In this document: piece after piece, positions 34,957-43,688 of the stretch | How the letters are laid out: each line of letters begins with the position of its first letter | How positions within the stretch are numbered: the stretch's first letter is position 1 | Origin: JAUNKE01 sp041853585 | GTDB taxonomy: Bacteria > Bacillota > Clostridia > Peptostreptococcales > Filifactoraceae | Assembly: GCA_041853585.1 (NCBI GenBank) | Contig: JBGZSM010000041.1 | Location: forward strand, 1 to 49,795 | Length of the DNA: 49,795 nt | Direction of reading: 5' to 3' | Notes under the pieces: generated by a model | What the model saw: the letters and a program-made list of their open reading frames with translations, nothing else | The model's database searches: none | Told to the model about the DNA's origin: nothing | Position numbers and translations under genes: made by a program

Positions 34957-34985
34957 TTGAATTATAATTAAAATTGTGCTACCCT
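34957..34985 (+). promoter_or_regulatory. Likely promoter of the TRAP operon
   Basis: TTGAAT at 34957-34962, a 17-base spacer and TACCCT at 34980-34985 with an extended TGC. A hairpin AATGAAA/TTTCATT follows in the leader (about 34998-35024). The -10 element is imperfect. Confidence 0.4.
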
Positions 34986-35074
34986 AATGCTAATAATGAA
35001 ATGAAAATATAAAAAACTTTCATTCTCGGGGTGTTTGTGTGAACGGGAGAAGCTTTTGGATGAAAGGAGTTTTT

Positions 35075-36094
35075 ATGAAATTTATTTGGAAAAAAGGATT
35101 TGCTTTTGCGCTTGCATTCCTGCTGGGATTATCGGCAAGCGGATGTGGAGACAAAAACTCGCAAGGTACGAATCAGGGAGAAGATAAAAAGTCGCAGGCG
35201 TTGACGAATAACGGCGACTATGTGTTTGTAACCGGAGGAACTTCCGGGACATACTATCCTTTAGGCGGTGCCATCGCATCGATTGTAAACAAAAAGAATG
35301 CGGCAGCCGGATTCAATATCTCGGTCAATTCAAGCGGTGCGTCCAAAGAAAATATCGTGCTCATATCCAAACAGGAAGCGGATTTCGCCATCGTTCAAAA
35401 CGATGTTGCGGATTATGCACAAAAAGGAGAAGTGCTTTTTGACACATCGGTTTCCGGATTGGCGACGGTCGCATCGATTTATCCGGAAGTGGTGCAGGTC
35501 GTGGTAGCGTCCGACGGCGGAATCAATACGATTGCCGATTTAAAAGGGAAAAATGTATCCATCGGCGATGCGGGCTCCGGCGTCGAAGCGAATGCGATTC
35601 AGGTGCTTGATGCCTACGGTTTGACCGTGGATGATATCAAGGTGAATCGACTGTCGTTCAAAGAAAGTGCGGGCGCATTCAAAGACGGTGCCATCGATGC
35701 GTTTTTTGTTACGGCGGGCGTTCCGAATACGGCAATAACGGAGCTGGCGCTGACACGCTCTCTCAAGTTACTCAACATAGACGGCGATAAGGCAAAAGCG
35801 CTCATTGAGAGATATCCTTTTTACACCAATATCATCATCCCGAAGGATGTATATAAAACATCGGAGGATGTCAATACAATCGGCGTTCGCGCCATCATTA
35901 TCTGTCGAGAAGATTTGAAGGATGAGGAAGTATATCTGTTTACCAAGGCATTGTACGAAAGTTTGGATGAGCTTGGAAGTGCGCATGCAAAAGGCAAAGA
36001 GTTCAAATTGGAAGAAGCGATTGACGGGGTAACGGTACCTCTGCATCCGGGTGCAAAAAAATTCTTTGTCGAAGCCGGATTGGAAGTTTCATAG
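35075..36094 (+). CDS. TRAP transporter solute-binding lipoprotein, TAXI family
   Basis: A 339-residue lipoprotein: signal peptide with the lipobox ASGC (Cys near residue 23), then a binding domain with GGTSGTYYPLGGAIASIVN, SGASKENIVLI, LKGKNVSIGDAGSGVEANAI and the C-terminal HPGAKKFF. TAXI receptors bind small carboxylates or amino acids. The ATG at 35075 follows GAAAGGAG; an earlier start at 35039 would put extra residues before the signal peptide. Ligand unknown. Confidence 0.9.
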   Translation: MKFIWKKGFAFALAFLLGLSASGCGDKNSQGTNQGEDKKSQALTNNGDYVFVTGGTSGTYYPLGGAIASIVNKKNAAAGFNISVNSSGASKENIVLISKQEADFAIVQNDVADYAQKGEVLFDTSVSGLATVASIYPEVVQVVVASDGGINTIADLKGKNVSIGDAGSGVEANAIQVLDAYGLTVDDIKVNRLSFKESAGAFKDGAIDAFFVTAGVPNTAITELALTRSLKLLNIDGDKAKALIERYPFYTNIIIPKDVYKTSEDVNTIGVRAIIICREDLKDEEVYLFTKALYESLDELGSAHAKGKEFKLEEAIDGVTVPLHPGAKKFFVEAGLEVS

Positions 36095-36628
36095 ATGTTA
36101 AACGGTAAAAAATTCAGCAATAAAAAACGGATGGGGCAATTTGTCCTGTCTGTTTTGCTATTTTCATTCCTACTGAGCCTCCTCCCTTTCGGCAAGGGAA
36201 TTTGTTTTCGAAACGATGATGGAGAAAAGAGATTTACGATTCCGATTCGCCAAGATTTTTTTGAAGTGGAATTTGTTCATTCGGTCAACAAGGGGCGCGT
36301 GATTGAGCGTTACCAAATCGCTTCGAATGGGTGTTTGGAGCTGAAAGTCGGATGGTTTGAGAGCTACGGTGCGGGGATGGTCGACACCTTGGAGCCGAAT
36401 ATGAGCATGCGGGAAGAAAACGGCATGCTGCGAATCGATTTCGAAAATCGCCGGATGCGCAAGGTGACTTATCAATCGAGTGGAAGTTCGGGGCATCTGT
36501 TTCGATATGGTGATTGGGAAATGAAAATGTTTGAGCGCTTGGATGAAAAATCGCTTAGCCTTTCAATAGAGGATATCCGTTTATTTGATTATTGGAGCTA
36601 TGTAATCGAAAGGAGTCTGTATGGATAA
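36095..36628 (+). CDS. DUF1850 protein of the TRAP operon
   Basis: A 177-residue protein with one N-terminal membrane segment (residues 14-32) and the DUF1850 pattern FFEVEFVHSVNKGRVIERYQI, then ESYGAGM. It lies between TAXI and the fused permease in many genomes. The ATG begins the base after the TAXI stop. Its role is not known; a part in transporter assembly or regulation is inferred from position. Confidence 0.8.
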   Translation: MLNGKKFSNKKRMGQFVLSVLLFSFLLSLLPFGKGICFRNDDGEKRFTIPIRQDFFEVEFVHSVNKGRVIERYQIASNGCLELKVGWFESYGAGMVDTLEPNMSMREENGMLRIDFENRRMRKVTYQSSGSSGHLFRYGDWEMKMFERLDEKSLSLSIEDIRLFDYWSYVIERSLYG

Positions 36629-38588
36629 GAACAGAGATAATAAATTGCATTTGGAGTCGTTTGAAGGACAGCTTTCGGAAAAGGAGAGAGAGGAGCTGAT
36701 TCAAAAACTGGATAAGGAATCCTCTTATCGAAAGTTGGAAGGGTTTTGGCAATATTTCGTGACGGCAATTTTACTTTGCTTTACCCTGTTTCAAATGTAT
36801 ACGGCGGCGACCGGAACGATGCCGGCACAGCTTTTACGAATGACGCATATCGGTTTTGTCATCGTGTTGGTGTACTTACTTTTTCCGGCGAGAGCAAAGA
36901 GTGCGCGCAATAAAATCGCTTGGATTGATTTTCTGTTGGCTGCGACTTTTTTCGGCATCGTCGCTTATTATATTCTAAACTTTGATGCGCTTGTGAATCG
37001 CTCGGGAATGTATAATCGCTTCGATGTGATTGTGGGCGTCATCGGTGCGTTGCTCGTCATGGAAGCTTGTCGGCGCGTGGTTGGCTTGCCGATTGTCGTC
37101 ATTGCAACGGTTTTTTTGCTCTATGCGTATTTCGGAAAATATATGCCGGGGTTGTTGACCCATCGCGGATATTCGGTGGAGCGGATTGCAACTCATCTTT
37201 TTTATACGACCGAGGGAATTATCGGATTGCCGATTGGAACGGCGGCGACCTATATTTTTCTGTTCATCTTGTTCGGCGCTTTTTTGGAGAAAACGGGAAT
37301 CGGCGAATTTTTCATCGATTCGGCCAATGCCATCGCCGGATGGGCGGCGGGCGGACCGGCGAAAGTAGCGGTGCTCACATCGGCTTTGCAAGGTACGATT
37401 TCGGGCTCTTCGGTTTCCAATACCGTTTCGACGGGCTCCTTTACGATTCCATTGATGAAGTCGCTGGGCTACAAGCCGGAATTTGCGGCAGCAGTTGAAG
37501 CCGCGGCATCGACCGGCGGACAAATCATGCCGCCGATTATGGGGGCGGCTGCATTTTTGATTGCGGATGCGGTCGGGATTCCTTATTTGGATGTGGCGAA
37601 GGCGGCAATCATTCCCGCCATCTTATACTTTACGGGAATATGGATTATGATTCATTTGGAAGCGCGAAAGCTCGGCTTGGTCGGCTTGCCGAAAGAGAAA
37701 CTGCCGAAGCTGCTTCCGATTTTTAAGGAGCGCGGTCATTTGGTCTTGCCGCTTATTGTCATCATCGCTTTGCTTGCGATGGACAAGACACCGACATACG
37801 CGGCTTTCGGCGGAATTTTATCCGCCATCGTCGCACCGTATTTGCGTAAGCATACGCATGTGCCGTTGCGCGACTTGGTGGATGCACTCGTCAACGGTGC
37901 AAGAAATATTTTGGGCGTATCCTGTGCTTGCGGCGTGGCGGGCATTATCGTCGGCGTGGTAACATTGACCGGACTCGGACTCAAATTGGGCGGCGGATTG
38001 GTCGATGCGGCGGGTGGACATATTATTTTGACTCTGTTCTTTACGATGATTACATCTTTAGTGCTCGGCATGGGCGTTCCGACGACGGCGAATTATCTTA
38101 TCACTTCGACGATTGCGGCGCCGATTGTTATGCAGTTGGGCGTTCCGGCGCTGGCGGCACATCTTTTTGCATTCTACTTCGGCATATTGGCTGACATCAC
38201 GCCACCTGTTGCCCTCGCTGCCTATGCGGGTTCGGCGATTGCCAAAGGGAATCCGTTTCAAGCGGGAGTGCAGGCGACCAAATTGGCGATTGCGGCATTT
38301 ATCATTCCATATATCTTTGTGCTGAATCCCGCGTTGATTTGGATTGACGCGACGCCGCTGTTGATGCTCCGAATCATTATCACCGCTTTGGTGGGCATGG
38401 TCGGAATTTCAGCAGGAATGACCGGATGGCTCAAGGCTAAAGCGAATGCTCTCGAGCGCATCCTGTTTGTCGGAGGCGGGCTGATGCTCATTGACCCGAG
38501 CGGAATGACCGATTTTATCGGAATCGGTATCATTGGATTGTTGACGATTTTTCAAACGATAAAATATAAAAGGCATACTTCGGCATAA
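36621..38588 (+). CDS. TRAP transporter fused permease (4TM/12TM)
   Basis: A 655-residue membrane protein joining the small (DctQ) and large (DctM) TRAP subunits. The large-subunit part has ALQGTISGSSVSNTVSTGSF, AAASTGGQIMPPIMGAAAF and MGVPTTANYLITSTIAAP. It overlaps DUF1850 by eight bases and ends at a strong terminator. Transport should be driven by a cation gradient; the substrate is unknown. Confidence 0.95.
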   Translation: MDKNRDNKLHLESFEGQLSEKEREELIQKLDKESSYRKLEGFWQYFVTAILLCFTLFQMYTAATGTMPAQLLRMTHIGFVIVLVYLLFPARAKSARNKIAWIDFLLAATFFGIVAYYILNFDALVNRSGMYNRFDVIVGVIGALLVMEACRRVVGLPIVVIATVFLLYAYFGKYMPGLLTHRGYSVERIATHLFYTTEGIIGLPIGTAATYIFLFILFGAFLEKTGIGEFFIDSANAIAGWAAGGPAKVAVLTSALQGTISGSSVSNTVSTGSFTIPLMKSLGYKPEFAAAVEAAASTGGQIMPPIMGAAAFLIADAVGIPYLDVAKAAIIPAILYFTGIWIMIHLEARKLGLVGLPKEKLPKLLPIFKERGHLVLPLIVIIALLAMDKTPTYAAFGGILSAIVAPYLRKHTHVPLRDLVDALVNGARNILGVSCACGVAGIIVGVVTLTGLGLKLGGGLVDAAGGHIILTLFFTMITSLVLGMGVPTTANYLITSTIAAPIVMQLGVPALAAHLFAFYFGILADITPPVALAAYAGSAIAKGNPFQAGVQATKLAIAAFIIPYIFVLNPALIWIDATPLLMLRIIITALVGMVGISAGMTGWLKAKANALERILFVGGGLMLIDPSGMTDFIGIGIIGLLTIFQTIKYKRHTSA

Positions 38589-38634
38589 AAAAAGCGACCC
38601 TCTTTAGATTTTCTAATCGGGGTCGCTGTTTTTT
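38586..38634. terminator. Bidirectional terminator between TRAP permease and DUF3006
   Basis: AGCGACCC (38593-38600) pairs with GGGTCGCT (38620-38627), with an inner stem TTAGA/TCTAA, giving a long cruciform with an A-run on the left and a T-run on the right. It sits between convergent genes. Confidence 0.9.
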
Positions 38635-38968
38635 ATTTGTTGAACAGGGAGCTGATAAGTGATTTCATCTGCTCACTTCGCTCGCCGGTTTCTTTGATAT
38701 CCACTTCGATGCGACAATCCGCAAGTTGTCGAAGCGGCTCCAAAAATTTTTTTAGAACATCCGCTTTGTTGATGTCCTTATAGACGCAGCGGGAATCGTC
38801 CGTCAAATCCACTCCGTTGATGGAATAGATATGGATGATATCGCCTGCATGCACCTTGCATTTGAAATTCTCCATCAAAATATCTGCACAAAAAGGCTGT
38901 ACCAATGGCGGATTGAACTCGACCACCGCATACTTGCCTTCGATTCGGTCAACGATTCCTCGAACCAT
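38633..38968 (-). CDS. DUF3006-family protein
   Basis: A 111-residue protein. The N-terminal MVRGIVDRIEGKYAVVEF matches DUF3006, a small beta domain found beside ComEC-like metallo-beta-lactamase proteins. The rest (about residues 60-111) is charged and helical. It follows the hydrolase gene by 22 bases on the same strand with GGGAGGAG before the ATG. A linked function is inferred. Confidence 0.75.
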   Translation of the reverse strand: MVRGIVDRIEGKYAVVEFNPPLVQPFCADILMENFKCKVHAGDIIHIYSINGVDLTDDSRCVYKDINKADVLKKFLEPLRQLADCRIEVDIKETGERSEQMKSLISSLFNK

Positions 38969-38990
38969 AACTCCTCCCGTTTCTCAAAAA

Positions 38991-39857
38991 TTATTCATAG
39001 CTTCCCGTGGTGGATGAATTTACCTCGATATTTTGCCCGTCGGAATAAAAAACGATGCTTCCCTGCTCATCCGTTCGATAGATTGGAATGCCGAAGCCTT
39101 TTAAGCGTTTGAGCACTTCCGCATGCGGATGGCCGTAATTGTTATCCCGTCCGCAGGAAATGACACCGGCGGCAGGGGATACCGCTTTGAGAAAATCCGG
39201 AGAGCTCGAGCTCGAGCTGCCATGATGCGCAATTTTGAGAACATCCGAATCGAGTTGCTCATAATAATCCGAAAGCATATTGTATTCATTCACCGCATCA
39301 ATATCTCCCGTGAACAAAAATGAATTGTTTTGATAAGTAAGCTTTGTCACGATGGAGTAAGAGTTGTTGTTGATATATTCTCTTTTGTCCGGATTCAGCA
39401 CCAACAGCTCGACATCGGGGTCGAAAGAAATTTTCTCTCCCGCATGAGCAGGCAGCACTTCCACTTTTTTATCCTTCAGATTCAGAAGCATCTGCTCAAA
39501 GCTGGCGGTATTGTGTACTCGGTTGGGCATATAAAACGAACCGATTTCAAAATCCTTAATCACCCTTGCCATTCCGCCGATATGGTCTTCGTCGGGATGA
39601 GTGGCGATGACCACATCCAATTTTTTGATGCCTTCCACTTTCAGATAGTCGATGAGCTTATCCGATTCTTTGCTGCTGCCCGCGTCAATCAGCATATTTT
39701 TGCCGCCGATTGTACGAACGAGCATCGAGTCGCCCTGCCCGATATCGATAAAATGAACTTCCAATTCCCGGGGGAGACGATTGCGTTTTCGAAATCCTAT
39801 AAAGGATGCTCCCGACAAAATGAGTATGATAACCAGTAATAATATTCCTTTTTTCAT
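38991..39857 (-). CDS. ComEC-like metallo-beta-lactamase hydrolase, membrane-anchored
   Basis: A 288-residue protein with an N-terminal membrane anchor (residues 4-22) and a metallo-beta-lactamase domain like the C-terminus of ComEC: VHFIDIGQGDSMLV at 34-47, MLIDAGSS, and the metal site THPDEDH at 86-92, with KIAHHGSSSSSS and SCGRDNNYGHPH further on. In ComEC-type proteins this domain is proposed to degrade the non-transported DNA strand. The ATG at 39857 has GGAGG about five bases upstream; 39884 lacks a site. Confidence 0.88.
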   Translation of the reverse strand: MKKGILLLVIILILSGASFIGFRKRNRLPRELEVHFIDIGQGDSMLVRTIGGKNMLIDAGSSKESDKLIDYLKVEGIKKLDVVIATHPDEDHIGGMARVIKDFEIGSFYMPNRVHNTASFEQMLLNLKDKKVEVLPAHAGEKISFDPDVELLVLNPDKREYINNNSYSIVTKLTYQNNSFLFTGDIDAVNEYNMLSDYYEQLDSDVLKIAHHGSSSSSSPDFLKAVSPAAGVISCGRDNNYGHPHAEVLKRLKGFGIPIYRTDEQGSIVFYSDGQNIEVNSSTTGSYE

Positions 39858-39872
39858 GAAACCTCCATCTTT

Positions 39873-39901
39873 AGTATATTGCATTTATGAATTTGTTTCA
39901 A
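39873..39901 (-). promoter_or_regulatory. Promoter of the hydrolase-DUF3006 operon
   Basis: On the minus strand TTGAAA (39901-39896) and TATACT (39878-39873) with a 17-base spacer. The leader would be only about ten bases, just covering the ribosome site. Confidence 0.7.
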
Positions 39902-40085
39902 TATCTAAATGTATTTCGACCGAATTTGTCCAATAATAATTTGAAAAAGATTTTTGGATAAAAGCCGCTTGCTTCTTAGTTTCTTATGTTAACAGTCGAT
40001 ATAAATACAGACGACGCTTTGAATGGAAATGGAATGTTTGGACGATATCATTTGAATAACTTTACCATCTTATCATAAAGTTCAA

Positions 40086-40114
40086 TTGAAAGTTCCGCCG
40101 AAATAATATATAAT
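40086..40114 (+). promoter_or_regulatory. Promoter of the DUF2156 gene
   Basis: TTGAAA at 40086-40091, a 17-base spacer and TATAAT at 40109-40114, a near-consensus vegetative promoter. Transcription should start near 40121, four bases before a GGAGG. Confidence 0.8.
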
Positions 40115-40136
40115 AGGTAGGAATGGAGGCGATAGT

Positions 40137-41048
40137 ATTAGCTTATTTGATGAACTTTCAAAACTCAGGCCGATCAGCTCGGATTCTTTACAGGAGATGG
40201 GACCTTTTTTCAAACTGGTCAATTATGAGGCTTGTGAGTATAATTTCATAACATTGTATATGTGGCAGACGGTATATGACTTCCATTTTACAACGACTGA
40301 AAATTTTATGGTGGTCTTTGGTGTAAAAGATGGAGATCTTTTTGCAATTCAGCCTTATTGTAAAGAGGAGCATTTTGAAGATGCGATGACATATATTGAA
40401 GAAACTTTTCGAAGCGTGGGTCAAAAAGTGGAATTTAAGGCAGTGACGCTCGAAGTGTTGGATAAAATCAACGCGCTCTATCCGAATCGATTTACTTGGG
40501 AGACGAGTCGGGATGATTCGGATTATGTTTATGAGGCGGAAAAATTGAGAACTTTAGCGGGACGCAAGATGCATTCAAAGAAGAATCATTTGAATGCTTT
40601 TTTGAAAGAATACGGGGAGCGCTTTGTTTACAAAAGACTGGAGCGCAATGACTTTGATGACTGTATCAAGCTGGCGGAAAAGTGGGCTTTTTCGCGCGAG
40701 AAAGACCAAAATTTGATTGGAGAGAGTCTTGCCATCAAAAAGGTTTTTCGGAATTATGCAAAGTTCAGCAAGATAAAAGTAGGCGGGATTTATATTGATA
40801 ATCAATTGGAGGCTTTTACTTTCGGCGATTATCTCAATCCCGATATGGCTTTGATTCATATAGAAAAAGCTAATCCGGATATTCGGGGTTTATATACGGC
40901 GATCAACAAATTCTTCTTGGAGAAAGAATTTCCGGATGTGGAATTTGTCAATCGGGAAGATGATTTAGGAATTGAGGGGCTTAGAGCAGCAAAACTTTCG
41001 TACAAGCCATTAAAACTTGTCGATAAGTATGCGATGTTTGAAAAATAG
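40137..41048 (+). CDS. DUF2156/PF09924 protein with probable ATT start
   Basis: A 303-residue protein of the DUF2156 family (aminoacyl-phosphatidylglycerol transferase C-terminal-like, GNAT-fold). Motifs: TRxxLxxLxGRKMHSKKNHLNAF-like region, YGERFVYKRLE and EFVNREDDLGIEGLRAAKLSYKP. The first ATG is at 40197, but its only purine site abuts it. GGAGG at 40125-40129 is seven bases before an in-frame ATT at 40137, and the frame from there (SLFDELSKLRPISS) reads like the family N-terminus. So ATT initiation is likely. It could act in lipid or peptidoglycan aminoacylation, not proven. Confidence 0.75.
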   Translation: MSLFDELSKLRPISSDSLQEMGPFFKLVNYEACEYNFITLYMWQTVYDFHFTTTENFMVVFGVKDGDLFAIQPYCKEEHFEDAMTYIEETFRSVGQKVEFKAVTLEVLDKINALYPNRFTWETSRDDSDYVYEAEKLRTLAGRKMHSKKNHLNAFLKEYGERFVYKRLERNDFDDCIKLAEKWAFSREKDQNLIGESLAIKKVFRNYAKFSKIKVGGIYIDNQLEAFTFGDYLNPDMALIHIEKANPDIRGLYTAINKFFLEKEFPDVEFVNREDDLGIEGLRAAKLSYKPLKLVDKYAMFEK

Positions 41049-41060
41049 GCGGAGGATGAA

Positions 41061-42347
41061 ATGCAGAGTAAGAAAATAGATATACGAACGATGCTGAGCA
41101 GAGATAAACACCAGGTGGTGGATCTTTGGAAGTATAGCTTTTCGGACTCGACAAAAGAATTTGATGAGTATTATTTTACCAACCGCTTTTCACCGGAAAA
41201 TGCCGTTGGATTGTTTTGCGATGGAAGACTGGAGGCTGCGCTTCAGTTAAATCCATACAATTTGGTTGTGGGGGATATTATCAGTGAAGTAAAATATGTC
41301 GTGGGGGTAAGTGTTCAGCCGGAATCCAGAGGGCTGGGCTATATGACGGATTTACTCAAATATACATTGAATATGCAGTATCAAAATGGAGAAGACTTTT
41401 CGATTTTGATGCCGATTGATACGAATATCTACACGAAGTATGGATACGCAAACTGTTTCCAAAAGCATGACTTTACTATGGATATCAATCGAATCAATGT
41501 GCCGAGAACCAATTATGCTATTCGGCGACTGGATGTGAGCGCTATCGAAACGGCGGAGCGCGATTTGCATCAACTCAGTGAAATATATTATGATGTCGTA
41601 TCTTGCAATCACAGCTATATCAGCCGTAACTCGCGCTATTGGAAAAATCGAATGGCGGAATTGTCGGTGGAGCATGGCGAATTTTTTGTGGTATATGACG
41701 GGAAATTGCCGCGTGGATATGTGATGTTGCTTTCCAAAGCGAAGGACGGCATAGGGAATGTGGTGGAGATGGCTTTTTATGATAAAAATGCTTTCTATAC
41801 TCTGATGGGACTTATTAAAAATCATGCGACGCAATTCAAGCGTGTCAGCATTTCCACACCGCAGCCGATGGAGTTTCAACTGCTGATGGATTTCGACAAC
41901 CAGATTGAGCATCGGGTACGACCTTTTATGATGGGACGAGTCATCAATGCGGAGCGCATTTTGGATATGATTCTGTATAAATCCGAGATTTTCGGATGCA
42001 GCTGCATGAATTTCGACGAAAGTACAAAATATGCGATTGAAATCAACGATGACTATATTCACGATAACAATATTATCATGATTTGTAAAAATAAAAAAAT
42101 CATCGATATCATTCGTAAGCCGGAGAAAAAAGAAGTGGGGGCAAGCAAGCCTTCCGCGGATTTACCGCTTCTTCGTCTGTCGATGTCGGTCGCGGAGTTG
42201 GCGCAGCTTTATACCAAATCGCTGACTTTGTCGGAGCTTGCGCGAATGGGCAAGGTGCAGATTTCAGAAGGCGAAGGCGATATCAACTTTTTTGAGCGAA
42301 TCTTCGGCTCCAAATCGGCGCCGAGCTATGTGAATGATTATGTATAG
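41061..42347 (+). CDS. Eis-type GNAT N-acetyltransferase
   Basis: A 428-residue protein with two GNAT-like N-terminal domains and a C-terminal SCP2-like domain. The acetyl-CoA loop is SVQPESRGLGYMTDLL, preceded by the strand VKYVVGV. TNIYTKYGYANCFQKHDF is typical of the Eis/Acetyltransf_9 family. Members acetylate amines on drugs, polyamines or proteins; the target here is unknown. It lies 12 bases after the DUF2156 gene; GGAGGATGAA precedes the ATG. Confidence 0.82.
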   Translation: MQSKKIDIRTMLSRDKHQVVDLWKYSFSDSTKEFDEYYFTNRFSPENAVGLFCDGRLEAALQLNPYNLVVGDIISEVKYVVGVSVQPESRGLGYMTDLLKYTLNMQYQNGEDFSILMPIDTNIYTKYGYANCFQKHDFTMDINRINVPRTNYAIRRLDVSAIETAERDLHQLSEIYYDVVSCNHSYISRNSRYWKNRMAELSVEHGEFFVVYDGKLPRGYVMLLSKAKDGIGNVVEMAFYDKNAFYTLMGLIKNHATQFKRVSISTPQPMEFQLLMDFDNQIEHRVRPFMMGRVINAERILDMILYKSEIFGCSCMNFDESTKYAIEINDDYIHDNNIIMICKNKKIIDIIRKPEKKEVGASKPSADLPLLRLSMSVAELAQLYTKSLTLSELARMGKVQISEGEGDINFFERIFGSKSAPSYVNDYV

Positions 42348-42362
42348 AGAATAGGAGGATGT

Positions 42363-43688
42363 ATGACAAGACAGCTTTCACTCATCGTGTTGCTTTCTGT
42401 ACTCATCGCCTCCTTTTTTGTGCTTTCCTTTTCAAAAATGCCGACCGTTGAGCAGAAGGTCGAAAAAGCACAAGCGACGGTGTTGGCGATTCGGAAAAAA
42501 GGATATCGCACGGAGTTTTTGACCAAGAATTCGAAAATAGTATTCTTTGGAGACATCGGCGATATTCGTGCCGGAGATGTCATCTCCTATTCCGGCAAAA
42601 TAAGCGATGTTTCATCATCAATCCGAAATGAGCGAGCTTTGTCTTACAGCCGATACATGATGTCCCAAGGCATCGCTTATTTCGTCAAGGCGAAAAAAGT
42701 GGAGCTGATGGAGAAGAACTATAATTTTTATACGCTTCGTCAGGATTTGATCTCCTATATGGAACGCAAACTTTCCGCGATGTACGGCAAGGACGCGCCG
42801 CTGGTTCAAGCGCTGGTCTATGGCGAGCGCTCGGAAATTTCGCAGGAGATATTCGAGCAATTTGCAAAGAGTGGAACTTCTCATGTGCTTGCGCTCAGCG
42901 GATTTCATGTGGGCATCATCGCAGTGGGCGTCAATATGTTGTTTGCCAAAACAGGGATTAAAAATCGCGGCTTGCTCGCGAGTGCGCTGCTGATTTTTTA
43001 CGCCTTTCTGACGGGACTTCGACCGTCGATTATTCGAGCGGTATTGTTTTTTATAATCTTCTACATATCTTTCTTGAAAAATGAGCGCTACAATTTGTTT
43101 GCGAGCGCCTGCATGTGCGCATCCGTTTTGCTCGCGTGGAATCCGTACTATCTCTATGATGCGGGTTTTGTACTTTCGTTCGCCGGCGTTTTTTCGATTG
43201 CGCTCTTTTATCCGATGTTCAGCGGTTTATTATCCTCGACTCGTTGGGCGCACAACAAAGTCGCGCAAGCCGCACTCGTTACGATTTCGGCACAAATTTT
43301 GACAGCGCCCTTGGGACTCTTCTACTTCGGACGGATGTCGCTCGTCACCGTTCCTGCAAATCTTTTGATTGTGGTATTGATTTCCTTCATTATGGGTCTG
43401 TCGATTATATCGCTGTTCGTTCATTTTTGCGCAACGCTTCTGCCGATTTTTTATACCGTCGATGCGGGATTGATTGCGAGCGTCCGATTGCTGATTCATA
43501 CTTTGGGCAAGCTCAATGATTTTTTTGCACAAATTCCTTATGCATTTGTCGATGAGGTATTTATCGATGCAAAACAATTGTGTATAATATATGTGATGAT
43601 TTTTTCCATTCATCTTATTTGGGAGCGACACAAAATCAAGGAGAACAGGTATGAACCACAAAGAGCTTCAAAAGTTATTATCGAGTAA
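42363..43688 (+). CDS. comEC: ComEC/Rec2-type DNA uptake channel protein lacking hydrolase domain
   Basis: A 441-residue membrane protein. An N-terminal membrane helix is followed by an OB-like part (to about residue 120) and the competence domain with the family motif GTSHVLALSGFHVGII at 171-186 and several membrane helices. It ends at the membrane part, whereas full ComEC proteins have a further C-terminal metallo-beta-lactamase domain of about 250 residues. A free-standing hydrolase of that type lies at 38991-39857. It overlaps holA by 38 bases. Confidence 0.88.
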   Translation: MTRQLSLIVLLSVLIASFFVLSFSKMPTVEQKVEKAQATVLAIRKKGYRTEFLTKNSKIVFFGDIGDIRAGDVISYSGKISDVSSSIRNERALSYSRYMMSQGIAYFVKAKKVELMEKNYNFYTLRQDLISYMERKLSAMYGKDAPLVQALVYGERSEISQEIFEQFAKSGTSHVLALSGFHVGIIAVGVNMLFAKTGIKNRGLLASALLIFYAFLTGLRPSIIRAVLFFIIFYISFLKNERYNLFASACMCASVLLAWNPYYLYDAGFVLSFAGVFSIALFYPMFSGLLSSTRWAHNKVAQAALVTISAQILTAPLGLFYFGRMSLVTVPANLLIVVLISFIMGLSIISLFVHFCATLLPIFYTVDAGLIASVRLLIHTLGKLNDFFAQIPYAFVDEVFIDAKQLCIIYVMIFSIHLIWERHKIKENRYEPQRASKVIIE

